From CAWIXB01 sp963839955 (lineage in GTDB: Bacteria; Actinomycetota; Actinomycetes; JACCUZ01), in contig CAWIXB010000001.1 of NCBI GenBank assembly GCA_963839955.1, positions 3,100,001 through 3,164,000 on the forward strand: 64,000 nucleotides of DNA, written 5' to 3'. The notes beneath the pieces were generated by a model, which saw only the letters and a list, made by a program, of their open reading frames with translations, was not told the origin of the DNA and searched no databases. Both the position numbers and the translations under genes were made by a program. This document shows positions 27,289 through 35,540 of the stretch, piece by piece (position 1 is the stretch's first letter; the number at the start of each line of letters is the position of its first letter).

Positions 27289-28332
27289 CTAGCGGGCTGA
27301 GCGGTCCCGGCCGGCCTTCTCGGCGTACATCTCGGCGTCCGCGCGGGCGATCATGCTGGCCGTGCGGTCGCCGGGGCGGTAGGTGGTGATGCCCAGGGAG
27401 GCCGGTACGCCGGCCGTGGCGCCCTCGATGTGCTCCCAGCCCTCCTCCAGCGCGTGGCGGAACCTGGACAGGGCCGCGGTCGCGCCCGGGCCGCCGGTGT
27501 GCTCGAGCAGGACCACGAACTCGTCGCCACCGAGGCGACCCACGGTGTCGACGGTACGGGCCGTCCGGACCAGGCGGTCGGCGACGTGGCGCAGCAGCGC
27601 GTCCCCGGCCGGGTAGCCGTGGCGGTCGTTGATCTCCTTGAAGTCGTCGAGGTCGACGACGACCACCGACGGCATGCCGAGCCCACGCTCGGCTCGCCCG
27701 ATCGCCGCGGTGATGGCCTGCTCCGCCCAGCGGCGGTTGGCCAGGCCGGTCAGCGGGTCGCGCGCGGCGGAACGGGCCAGGTTGGCGGTGGTCCGGCGCA
27801 GCTCGAAGTGGGCCATGACCTGGCCCGCCACGTCGCGCAGCAGCCCGAGCTGGCGGTCGGAGATGTCCCAGGACGAGGGGTCGGAGGCGCAGACGGTGCC
27901 GATCGCCAGGCCGTCGCGGGTGAGCAGCGGGGCTGCGGCGTAGGTGTGGATGGAGGCGTTGGGTCCCTGCACCGCAGGGCTCCCCGCGAACCGGGGGTCA
28001 CGGGCGGCGTCGGGCGTGTGCACCACGTCGGTGCCCATCACCGTGTGGGCGCACAGGGAGGTCTCGCGGCTGGTCTCGCCCGGCTCGCCCCCGTGCACGG
28101 CCGCCTGCCACTGGCGGTCGGAGTCGATGAGGTTGATCGAGGCGGTGGAGGTGCCGCAGACGTAGGCCGCGAGCCGGACGGCGGCGTCCAGGTCGGACTG
28201 CGGCGGCTGGTCCAGCACGCCGTAGTCGTGCAGCGCGCGCACCCGGTCGGTCTCGCGCTCGGGAACCGGCCAGGCGACAGCGACACCCTCCTGGTCCGAG
28301 GATCCGGACTGGTCGAGCACTGGTGCGGTCAT
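27289..28332 (-). CDS. GAF-GGDEF diguanylate cyclase
   Basis: A 347-residue soluble protein: a GAF sensor domain (~30-180, INLIDSDRQWQAAVHG, SLCAHTV, YAAAPLLTRDGLAIGTVC) followed by GGDEF (~195-345). The active site RLGGDEFVVLLEH is intact, VDLDDFKEINDRHGYPAGD carries the metal ligand, and RTVD five residues ahead of GGDEF is a fitting inhibitory RxxD site. It should make c-di-GMP with product feedback. ATG 28332 has AAGGAG 7 bases upstream; the frame stays open 18 codons beyond. It is divergent from the methyltransferase gene. Confidence 0.92.
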   Translation of the reverse strand: MTAPVLDQSGSSDQEGVAVAWPVPERETDRVRALHDYGVLDQPPQSDLDAAVRLAAYVCGTSTASINLIDSDRQWQAAVHGGEPGETSRETSLCAHTVMGTDVVHTPDAARDPRFAGSPAVQGPNASIHTYAAAPLLTRDGLAIGTVCASDPSSWDISDRQLGLLRDVAGQVMAHFELRRTTANLARSAARDPLTGLANRRWAEQAITAAIGRAERGLGMPSVVVVDLDDFKEINDRHGYPAGDALLRHVADRLVRTARTVDTVGRLGGDEFVVLLEHTGGPGATAALSRFRHALEEGWEHIEGATAGVPASLGITTYRPGDRTASMIARADAEMYAEKAGRDRSAR

Positions 28333-28409
28333 GCGGGGCTCCTTCGGGACGTCTCCGAGGGTGCATCGGCACGGCCGGGCGCCCACTTCAGCGCAGGTGC
28401 GGTGCGAAC

Positions 28410-29636
28410 ATGGCGGCCGTGGCCGATCCGGAGAACCCGCCGCTGGAGACGTTCCGGGCTCTGGTCGGGCCCGAGGGCGGGCGGCTCCTGGCGACGCTGC
28501 CGGCCTATGACGAGGACGGCGCCCTGGCGGCCGCCGAGCAGGCCCGGCGGGCCGGGTTCGATGCCGCCCTGGTCGCGGCGGCCCTGACCCAGCAGCGGCT
28601 GCGCCAGCGGGCTCACGGCAAGCTCGGGGACGCGGCCGGCCGGATGTGGTTCACGCCCGTCGGGCTCGAGCAGGCGACGCGCTCGTCGGTCGCGGACCTG
28701 CGTGGCCGCCGATACGCCCGTCTCGGGGCCGGGCTGGTCGCCGACCTGTGCTGCGGGGTGGGCGGCGATCTGGGTGCCCTCGCCGCCGCTGCCTCCCGGG
28801 TCGTGGCGGTCGACCGCGACCCCCTGACTGCCGAGGTCGCCCGGGCCAACGCGCACGCGGTGGGGCTGGGCGACCGGGTCGAGGTGCGCTGCGCGGACGT
28901 CCTCGAGGTCGATCTCGGTGGCGTCGACGCGGTCTTCATCGATCCGGCGCGGCGAGGGGCGCGGGGCCGGACGTTCGACCCGGAGTGGTACTCGCCGCCG
29001 TACGGCGTGGTGCTCGGCCTCGCCGCCCAGGTGGCGGCGACCGGGGCGAAGCTGGCTCCGGGCATCCCGCACGCTGTGCTGCCGGCGGACGCGGAGGCCG
29101 AGTGGGTCTCGGACGGCGGGGACGTCGTGGAGTGCGCGCTGTGGCGCGGGCCGCTCTCGACCGGCGTACGCCGGCGGGCGACGCTGCTGCCGTCGGGGGC
29201 GACGGTGACCGGTGACGGCGCGAGGAGGGCGCCGGTCGGGCCGGTCGGCCGCTATCTGTACGAGCCCGACGGCGCGGTCATCCGGGCCGGCCTGATCGCC
29301 GAGGTCGCCGACGAGGTGGCCGGTTCGCTCGTCGACCCCACGATCGCCTACCTGACGACCGACCGGCTGGTGCGGACGCCGTTCGCCACGGCGTACGAGG
29401 TGCGCGAGGTCTTGCCGTTCGGCCTCAAGCGGCTGCGCGAGGTGCTGCGACAGCGCGATGTCGGGCGGCTCACGGTGAAGAAGCGCGGCTCCGCCGTCGA
29501 GCCCGAGACGTTGCGCCGCCAGCTGCGGCTGCGCGGCGACGAGGAAGCGACGGTCGTGCTCACCCGCGTGGCCGGCCGCCCCACCGTCCTGCTGGTCGAC
29601 CCCGTCCCCTTCCCCCGAGTCGACCACGTTAGGTAG
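28410..29636 (+). CDS. SAM-dependent methyltransferase with THUMP-like C-terminal domain
   Basis: A 408-residue protein. The Rossmann methyltransferase core is at ~105-230: VADLCCGVGGDLGALAA (motif I), VVAVDRDPLTAEVARANA, AVFIDPARRGARGRTF. The C-terminal ~100 residues (FGLKRLREVLRQRDVGRLTVKKRGSAVEPETLRRQLRLRG) match the THUMP-like domain found with these actinobacterial methyltransferases. The target, likely an RNA, is unknown. ATG 28410 (MAAVADPENPP) is used; the ORF runs 29 codons further into the divergent diguanylate cyclase gene. Confidence 0.83.
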   Translation: MAAVADPENPPLETFRALVGPEGGRLLATLPAYDEDGALAAAEQARRAGFDAALVAAALTQQRLRQRAHGKLGDAAGRMWFTPVGLEQATRSSVADLRGRRYARLGAGLVADLCCGVGGDLGALAAAASRVVAVDRDPLTAEVARANAHAVGLGDRVEVRCADVLEVDLGGVDAVFIDPARRGARGRTFDPEWYSPPYGVVLGLAAQVAATGAKLAPGIPHAVLPADAEAEWVSDGGDVVECALWRGPLSTGVRRRATLLPSGATVTGDGARRAPVGPVGRYLYEPDGAVIRAGLIAEVADEVAGSLVDPTIAYLTTDRLVRTPFATAYEVREVLPFGLKRLREVLRQRDVGRLTVKKRGSAVEPETLRRQLRLRGDEEATVVLTRVAGRPTVLLVDPVPFPRVDHVR

Positions 29637-29641
29637 GCGCA

Positions 29642-29681
29642 GCAGTGCCTCAACAGGTCTGGCGGCATGTTGAGGCACTGC
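29642..29681. terminator. 14-bp perfect inverted repeat, probable bidirectional terminator
   Basis: GCAGTGCCTCAACA (29642-29655) and TGTTGAGGCACTGC (29668-29681) form a perfect 14-bp stem around a 12-base loop, right between the convergent methyltransferase (ends 29636) and nucleoside hydrolase (ends 29697). There is no T-run, which is common in high-GC actinobacteria. The position suggests termination in both directions; a repetitive extragenic element is the alternative. Confidence 0.6.
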
Positions 29682-29696
29682 CCGGCCTGTTGCGGC

Positions 29697-30641
29697 TCAG
29701 GCCGACCCTCGCCCACCGAGCGCGGTGAGGAACACGGTGCGCAGCCGGGCGGCGTCGACGGCGGTGGCGACGTCGACGAGACCTTCGGCCCGGTCCTGGG
29801 TGTCGTGGTCCAGATCGCCGGCCCACTGACGGCTGTCGACGACGGTCTGGCCGCGGGTCCACGTACCGGCGAGCTCGACCCGCACCGGCCGGAGCACGGT
29901 CGTGAGCGCCTCGGGGTCGATCACGGCGGCCACCGCACCGGCGTCGCCCAGCGTGCCGGTGTAGCGCGCCATCTGGTGCAGCAGCAGCTGGCCGGCGAGA
30001 ACCTGCGCGGGTTCCTCGGTGGCGATGAGCGCGTCGGCGTCGGCGCGGTCCAGCTCGACGTCGTAGAACACGTCGAGGCCGTACATCGTGAGTGGCACGC
30101 CGCTGGCAACGACGACAGCCGCGGCCTCGGGATCGTGCCACACGTTGAACTCCGCGGCCGCCGTCGCGTTGCCACCCGCGGCGGAGCCGCCCATCATCAT
30201 CACGCGCGCCACCTTCTCGGCCGCGCGGGGATAGGTGCGCAGCAGGAGGGCGACGTTCGTCATCGGCGCGAGCGTCACCAGCGTCACCGGCCGCGAGGCG
30301 TCCTCGATGGTGCGGCGCAGCAGCTCGACCGCGTGTACGTCGGCGAGCTTGCGAGTCGAGGCCGGCAGCCCGAGGTCGCCCATCCCGTCGTCGCCGTGCA
30401 CGTGCCGAGCGTGCTGCGCGGGCGCGAGCAGCGGGCGCTCTGCACCCCGGGCGACGGGCACGTCCGCCGCGCCGGCGATGTCGAGCACCTTGAGCGTGTT
30501 GACCACGACCTGGTCGACGTCGGCGTTGCCCGCCACACACGTCACCGCACGCAGGTCGAGGTCCGGCGAGCGCACGGCCAGCAACAGCGCCAGGGCGTCA
30601 TCGATGCCGGTGTCGACGTCGAGCACCACCGGTGACACCAC
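29697..30641 (-). CDS. Inosine-uridine type nucleoside hydrolase
   Basis: A 314-residue member of the IunH family that cleaves N-glycosidic bonds of ribonucleosides. The calcium-binding N-terminal motif DVDTGIDDA is intact, with VVNTLKVLDIAG, TLAPMTNVALLLRTYP, MMGGSAAGGNATAAAEFNVWHDPEAAAVV following. The protein has normal length and no signal peptide, so it should serve intracellular salvage. The start is GTG 30641 or the next GTG 30638. It is the last core-like gene before the biosynthetic cluster. Confidence 0.88.
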   Translation of the reverse strand: MVSPVVLDVDTGIDDALALLLAVRSPDLDLRAVTCVAGNADVDQVVVNTLKVLDIAGAADVPVARGAERPLLAPAQHARHVHGDDGMGDLGLPASTRKLADVHAVELLRRTIEDASRPVTLVTLAPMTNVALLLRTYPRAAEKVARVMMMGGSAAGGNATAAAEFNVWHDPEAAAVVVASGVPLTMYGLDVFYDVELDRADADALIATEEPAQVLAGQLLLHQMARYTGTLGDAGAVAAVIDPEALTTVLRPVRVELAGTWTRGQTVVDSRQWAGDLDHDTQDRAEGLVDVATAVDAARLRTVFLTALGGRGSA

Positions 30642-30855
30642 GCCGCGATCCTGTCAGGCGAGCACAAGGACGACCGGGGTGCCGTCCGTGCTGCTGGTGA
30701 CGCCTCGCGCCGTCACCCCGTCGGCGTCCGTCCCTCGACCATGAACGGCGTTGCCCTTCCCACAGCCGGTTAACAGAGGGCATTATGGACAAAAGCGACA
30801 TCTCGGGTGCAAATCCGGTATGCGCGACGACGATGACCGAACGAGGGGCCGCCCT

Positions 30856-32004
30856 GTGACGAGCGTCGACAATCTCACGGCGATGGAAATAAGCGCTCTC
30901 ACAGATGCCGAGGGGACGCTGAACCTGACCGACGGTCACGCTCGGCTACCGCTCACCCAACCCCAGGCCGAGATCGTCGCAGGGATCCCGGCGATGTTCC
31001 ACGAGGCCCTGCGCCGTACCTTCCAGGACATCGAGACCGAAGCTCATGCGACGCTGTTCGCCACGCTCGGCCAGCACCAGGCGCCTGTTGGTTCGGGGCG
31101 GATCCTGTCGTGCTACTCCTCGACGCTGGCGACCGACATCGTCGCCCGGGCACTGCCTCACGGCTGCGATGTCGCGATCCTGCATCCGACGTTCGACAAC
31201 ATCGCGGACCTCTTCCGGACCCGCGGGCTCGTGCTGCACCCGCTCTACGAAGAAGAGCTGCAGGCGGGCCTGTGGCCGACGGCGCCGGTGCAGGCGATCG
31301 TCGTCACCCACCCCAACAACCCGACCGGCCTGGTCATGACAGCGGCGCAGCTCGACTCGCTGGCCAGGCACTGCGTCGACCACGGTCAGACCTTGATCAT
31401 CGACGCAAGCTTCCGGGGCCAGGACCGGCGGGCGCAGTACGACTGCTACGCCTTGCTCGAGGACACCGGCGTCGACTGGATCGTCATCGAGGACACCGGC
31501 AAGCTCTTTCCGACGCACGAGCTCAAGGCCGGCTTCGTGGCGTTCAACGAGCGCTGCAGACACCCGATTCGCGACGCATTCCACGAGTCGCTGCTGTCCG
31601 TCTCGCCAGTCATCCTGCTGCTGGTGACCGCGCTGGCACGGGACTGGCGCAGCGGCGGGTACGAACGCGCTCGCGACCTGGTGAACTCCAACCGAGCCCT
31701 GGTCCGCGAGGAGCTGTCGACCGTCGGCCTCGAGCTGGCCGATCCAGACTCGAAGATCAGCGTGGCCCGGGTCGCGTTGCGTGCGGACGGGCCGACGTCC
31801 GAGCAGCTCTACCATCAGCTCGTCGACCTGGGCGTCCACGTCCTGCCTTGCCCGCCGTTCCACTGGGCTCACCCGGACGAGGGCCTGCGCTTCATCCGGC
31901 TCTCGCTCGCTCGGCCACGTGCCGCCGTGGTCCAGGCGGCGCAAGCCCTGGCTACGGTGTACAGCCCGTACGTAGAACCCGTCGCCACGGCGGCGCATGC
32001 CTGA
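30856..32004 (+). CDS. PLP-dependent arginine oxidase, MppP-like
   Basis: A 382-residue fold-type I PLP enzyme of the MppP/RohP/Ind4 group, which uses O2 to oxidise L-arginine to 2-keto-arginine and 4-hydroxy products. Family marks from the N-terminus: TLNLTDGHARLPL (His28, matching the histidine reported as key for oxidation in MppP), IETEAHATLFATLGQH, SCYSSTLATDIVARAL, LHPTFDNIADLFR, HPNNPTG, IDASFRGQDRR, EDTGKLFPTHELKAGF (Lys224 as PLP lysine) and LPCPPFHWAHP. MppP acts in enduracididine synthesis, but no MppR is seen here. GTG 30856 has GAGGGG 7 bases upstream and gives the usual length; ATG 30820 is an alternative. It heads the block continued by the YcaQ-like gene 65 bases on. Confidence 0.87.
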   Translation: MTSVDNLTAMEISALTDAEGTLNLTDGHARLPLTQPQAEIVAGIPAMFHEALRRTFQDIETEAHATLFATLGQHQAPVGSGRILSCYSSTLATDIVARALPHGCDVAILHPTFDNIADLFRTRGLVLHPLYEEELQAGLWPTAPVQAIVVTHPNNPTGLVMTAAQLDSLARHCVDHGQTLIIDASFRGQDRRAQYDCYALLEDTGVDWIVIEDTGKLFPTHELKAGFVAFNERCRHPIRDAFHESLLSVSPVILLLVTALARDWRSGGYERARDLVNSNRALVREELSTVGLELADPDSKISVARVALRADGPTSEQLYHQLVDLGVHVLPCPPFHWAHPDEGLRFIRLSLARPRAAVVQAAQALATVYSPYVEPVATAAHA

Positions 32005-32069
32005 CGTCCCGACCACGGAGGCGGCGACTGTCCCGCCGCGTCGCACGCTGTTCGACCTAGGAGGGACAG

Positions 32070-33305
32070 GTGGCAGGTGAGCAGATGGGCGCTGTCGACG
32101 CGCGACGCCGGGCGCTGGGAGCGCAAGGTTTCGGCGCCAAGACGAGCGCGACAAAGGCGGGGCCGAGCATTGCTGCGCTGCGCAAGGCAGCTCGCAAGCT
32201 GCGCATCCTGCAGATGGACCCCATCAACGTGCTGGTCCGCAGCCACTATCTGCCGACCTACTCCAGGCTCGGCCCCTACGACCTCTCCCGGCTAGACGCG
32301 CTCGCCTACGAGAAGCGAGAGGTCTTCGAGTACGTCGGGCACGAATGGTCGCTCGTGGACACCGACCTCCACCCGGCACTGCGTTGGCGCATGAAGGCAT
32401 TCGCGGACGACGCCCGGTGGATGCACAACATCCCACCGAGCTACCCGCGCAAGGTGATCCGCGAGATCGAGAAGCACGGCCCTCTGACCTCGTCCGGGCT
32501 CAGTGACCCCGGGGTCCGCGGGGCGGACCGCTTCCAGGCCTCGCCCGGCAAGCGCACGCTGCACTGGCTCACGCAGGGTGGCCGGCTGACGGTCAGCTCG
32601 CGCCAAGGTCTCCAGCAGGTCTACGACCTCACCGAACGGGTGATCCCCGGCGAGGTCCTCGACCGGCCGACCCCGGACCGTGACGACGCCCGGCGCCAGC
32701 TCCTGCTCGCGTCCGCCCGCGCGCTCGGTGTGGCCACGGCGAGGGACATCGTCTCCTACTTCTTCCTGGGTATGGGCGTGGCCGGGACCTCTGAGCGCGC
32801 GACGTACGGCAAGGTCACCACCGCCGCGAAGCTCGTGTCGGAGCTCGCCGCCGACGGTCAGCTGCAGGAGGTCGACGTCGAGGGCTGGGACAAGCCCGGC
32901 TACCTCCACCCCGACGCCGAGGCCGCGAAGCCGGTCACCGGGTGCAGCTTTCTTTCGCCGTTCGACTCCCTGATCTGGGAGCGCGAACGCACCGAGCGGC
33001 TTTTCGGCTTCCGCTACCGGATCGAGATCTACACGCCGCCCGCCAAGCGCGAGTTCGGCTACTACGTCCTCCCCCTGCTCCTGGACGAGGCCCTGGTCGG
33101 GCGAATGGACCTCAAGGCGGACCGGAAGGCCGGCCGGCTGCAGGTTCTCGGTGCCTACTGCGAGAAGGGTGTCTCCGCGTCCTCGATCGCGGAGCCGGCC
33201 GCCAGCGAAGTCGCTCGGTTTGCCGGATGGCTCAAGCTCGACGGCGTCGAGGTGGGCTCGCGCGGCAACCTGTCCAAGCACCTCCGGGCCGAGCGGGCGT
33301 GGTAG
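32070..33305 (+). CDS. YcaQ/AlkZ-family DNA glycosylase (HTH_42)
   Basis: A 411-residue winged-helix DNA glycosylase-type protein. The catalytic motif is Q48-M49-D50 (LQMDPINVLVRSHYLP), the QxD form of the YcaQ/AlkX branch; AlkZ, the azinomycin self-resistance glycosylase, has QxQ. These enzymes excise bulky alkyl or crosslinked purines. Further marks are SRLGPYDLSRLD, EYVGHEWSLVD and a C-terminal GCSFLSPFDSLIWERERTERLFGF. GTG 32070 is fixed by AGGAGG just upstream. It lies between two biosynthetic genes and overlaps the next by 7 bases, so a self-protection role is plausible, although such genes also occur outside clusters. Confidence 0.87.
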   Translation: MAGEQMGAVDARRRALGAQGFGAKTSATKAGPSIAALRKAARKLRILQMDPINVLVRSHYLPTYSRLGPYDLSRLDALAYEKREVFEYVGHEWSLVDTDLHPALRWRMKAFADDARWMHNIPPSYPRKVIREIEKHGPLTSSGLSDPGVRGADRFQASPGKRTLHWLTQGGRLTVSSRQGLQQVYDLTERVIPGEVLDRPTPDRDDARRQLLLASARALGVATARDIVSYFFLGMGVAGTSERATYGKVTTAAKLVSELAADGQLQEVDVEGWDKPGYLHPDAEAAKPVTGCSFLSPFDSLIWERERTERLFGFRYRIEIYTPPAKREFGYYVLPLLLDEALVGRMDLKADRKAGRLQVLGAYCEKGVSASSIAEPAASEVARFAGWLKLDGVEVGSRGNLSKHLRAERAW

Positions 33306-34354
33306 CAGCGGCGCCGCGGGTGGCCGTCGTCGCCGGCGACGACGCCGCGCCCGAGGTGGTGGAGCCCGCGGTGAACGTGGTCCGCGCAACGGGTGCCGCG
33401 ATCGACTGGCGGCACGCCCCGGACGACGTCATGGCGGCGATCGAGGTCATCGACGACTCGGACGCGACCCTCTTCGGTGCGGCCGGCTCGCAGTCGGTGC
33501 CGCTGCTGCTGCACCTGCGCTGGACGAAGGGCACGTTCGCCAACGTCAGGCCGTTCCGCTACCTGCCCGGCGCTGCCAGCCCACTCTCCGACCCCCGGGG
33601 CATCGACTTCGTGATCGTCCGGGAGAACCTCGAGGACGTGTACGCCGGCGTGGAAGGCCCTCTCGACGAGCTCGGCGGCCTGGGCCGGGTGCAGCGCGAC
33701 GGTCAGCCCGTCGACGCGCACGAGGGCAGCTACGCACTGAAGATCGTGACCCGGGTCCGGGTCCGCCAGGTTGCCGTGCACGCCTTCGAGCTGGCCCGCT
33801 CACGGGCCGCCGCACGCGACACCGGAGCCACCGTCGACCTCGGCGTCAAGGACAACGTGCTCCCGGTCAGCGACGGGCTCTTCCGCGAGGTGGTCGACGA
33901 GGTGGCGCTGGACTTTCCCGACGTACGGCTTCGGACGAGGTACGCCGACGACCTCGCGCGCGTCGTGGTGAGCGAGCCCGGCAACCTGGACGTGGTCCTG
34001 TTGCCCAATCTCTATGGCGACCTGATCTCCGACGTCGCGGCCGCCGTGGTGGGAGGGCTGGGGCTCTCGCCCAGCGGTTGCTATGGAGAGGACTTCGCCT
34101 ACTTCGAGGCCGTGCACGGCTCGGCACCGGACCTGGCCGGGCGTGGGGTGATCAACCCGACCGCCCAGATCCTCAGTGCTGCGCTGCTGCTCGACCACGT
34201 CGGCTACCGCCGGGAGGCTGCCGGCATCGTCGCCGCTGTGACCGACACCTACGCCGCGACGGATCGACTCACGCCCGACCAGGGGGGTTCCGCGACGACG
34301 ACGGAGCTGACCGACGCGATCATCGAGCGGCTGCCGACGCCGTCCACTCGGTGA
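33299..34354 (+). CDS. Isocitrate/isopropylmalate dehydrogenase family enzyme
   Basis: A 351-residue decarboxylating beta-hydroxyacid dehydrogenase. WTKGTFANVRPFRYLPG, DFVIVRENLEDVYAGVEG, SYALKIVTR, the catalytic Lys in GVKDNVLPVSDG and LPNLYGDLISDVAAAVVGGLGLSPSGCYGEDFAYFEAVHGSAPDLAGRGVINPTA (read in parts) are typical. It belongs to neither clear leuB nor icd, so it is proposed as the third step of a ketoacid elongation set with the LeuDC fusion and the homocitrate-synthase-like gene further on. Start GTG 33299 overlaps the YcaQ-like stop; GTG 33320 is possible. Its 3' end overlaps the convergent P450 by 35 bases. Confidence 0.87.
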   Translation: MVAAAPRVAVVAGDDAAPEVVEPAVNVVRATGAAIDWRHAPDDVMAAIEVIDDSDATLFGAAGSQSVPLLLHLRWTKGTFANVRPFRYLPGAASPLSDPRGIDFVIVRENLEDVYAGVEGPLDELGGLGRVQRDGQPVDAHEGSYALKIVTRVRVRQVAVHAFELARSRAAARDTGATVDLGVKDNVLPVSDGLFREVVDEVALDFPDVRLRTRYADDLARVVVSEPGNLDVVLLPNLYGDLISDVAAAVVGGLGLSPSGCYGEDFAYFEAVHGSAPDLAGRGVINPTAQILSAALLLDHVGYRREAAGIVAAVTDTYAATDRLTPDQGGSATTTELTDAIIERLPTPSTR

Positions 34355-35540
34355 CGACCGGAACCTCGCGGTAGCCGCGGAAGGCACGGGCGGTGCGCGC
34401 GGGGAATGCCCCGGCCGGCGTGAGGCTGACCACCTGCTCGGTCATCGCCGTGAGGACCGACTGCGCCCACACCCGAGAGTAGGCCACACCGACGCAGTTG
34501 TGGATGGTCCCGCCGAAGGCCATGTGGCGCTCCCCCGAGCGGTCCGCGACGTACTGGTCGGGTCGGTCGAACTGCTCGGCATCGCGATTGGCCACGCCGA
34601 GCGCGAGCGTGACCCGGGTGCCCACCGGAACCGCGCGTCCGCCGAGCGAGAGCCCGGCCAGCGCGGTGCGATAGATCAGCTGGAAGGGAGACTCGAACCT
34701 GAACAGCTCCTCGACCGCCGACGGGACCAGGCTCGGGTCGTCGCGAACCTTGAGGTACTCCTCGGGCCAGCGCGCCACGACCGCGAACAGATTCCCGACC
34801 ATGTCGACGGTGCTGCCGAAGAGCGCGGCGAGGAACAGCATGACCGTGGCTGTGAGCTCGTCACCCACCAGGTCGCCGTCCTCCTCCCCGGCCGCGATGA
34901 GCATGTCCAGCAGATCGCCTCGGGGATCTGTCCGGTGGCTCTCGACAAGCCGCTCGAGAAAGGCGGCGAAGTCCAGGATGGACAGGACCCGTCGGCGGAC
35001 CATCGCGCCCGTCATGCGTGGCTCCAGGCCGAGCGTGATGTCGCGGGCCCACCTCGCCACGTCCGGCAGGTCGTCGGCGGCGATCCCGAACATGTGCTGC
35101 GACAGCCGCCCCGGCAACACCTGGGCCACGGCCGAGACCGGCTCCCACGTCGACCCCCGCTGCCTGGCTTGGGCGAGGAGGTGCGCGGCTCCGTCGTACG
35201 CGTGCTGCCGGCTTGCATCGACGTCGAAGTCACGCATGGCCCGTACGACGACGTGACGGATCCGCTCGTGCTCGGGCGCGTCCCGGTAAAGAAAGGAGTC
35301 GAAGCGGTCCAGCTCGGGGTAGAGCCCGACCGGCTCGCCTGTCGCGGTTCGACCCGTACGAAGGTCGTTACTGGCTTGCCTGGACCGCATCAGCTCCGAG
35401 CACGCGTCGAAGCCGGTGACCAGCAGAGTCGTCTCATCCAACCGTCGCACCGGGCCGAGGTCCGACAGCTGGCGGTAGTCGTCGTACGGCTCGTCCCAGG
35501 CGAGGCAGTAGAACAGGTCCCCCGCGGCGTCCCTGTTCAC
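34320..35540 (-). CDS. Cytochrome P450 (last gene of minus-strand block)
   Basis: A 406-residue soluble bacterial P450. ExxR is ELFR in AVEELFRFESP; the haem loop is MAFGGTIHNCVGVAYSR with the Cys ligand. The I-helix reads LAALFGSTVDMVGNL and lacks the usual acid-Thr pair (A/GGxD/ET), which can mean unusual chemistry or substrate-assisted O2 activation. GTG 35540 overlaps the epoxide hydrolase stop as GTGA; the ORF extends upstream inside that gene without homology. A tailoring oxidation in the peptide pathway is inferred. Confidence 0.88.
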   Translation of the reverse strand: MNRDAAGDLFYCLAWDEPYDDYRQLSDLGPVRRLDETTLLVTGFDACSELMRSRQASNDLRTGRTATGEPVGLYPELDRFDSFLYRDAPEHERIRHVVVRAMRDFDVDASRQHAYDGAAHLLAQARQRGSTWEPVSAVAQVLPGRLSQHMFGIAADDLPDVARWARDITLGLEPRMTGAMVRRRVLSILDFAAFLERLVESHRTDPRGDLLDMLIAAGEEDGDLVGDELTATVMLFLAALFGSTVDMVGNLFAVVARWPEEYLKVRDDPSLVPSAVEELFRFESPFQLIYRTALAGLSLGGRAVPVGTRVTLALGVANRDAEQFDRPDQYVADRSGERHMAFGGTIHNCVGVAYSRVWAQSVLTAMTEQVVSLTPAGAFPARTARAFRGYREVPVVTEWTASAAAR

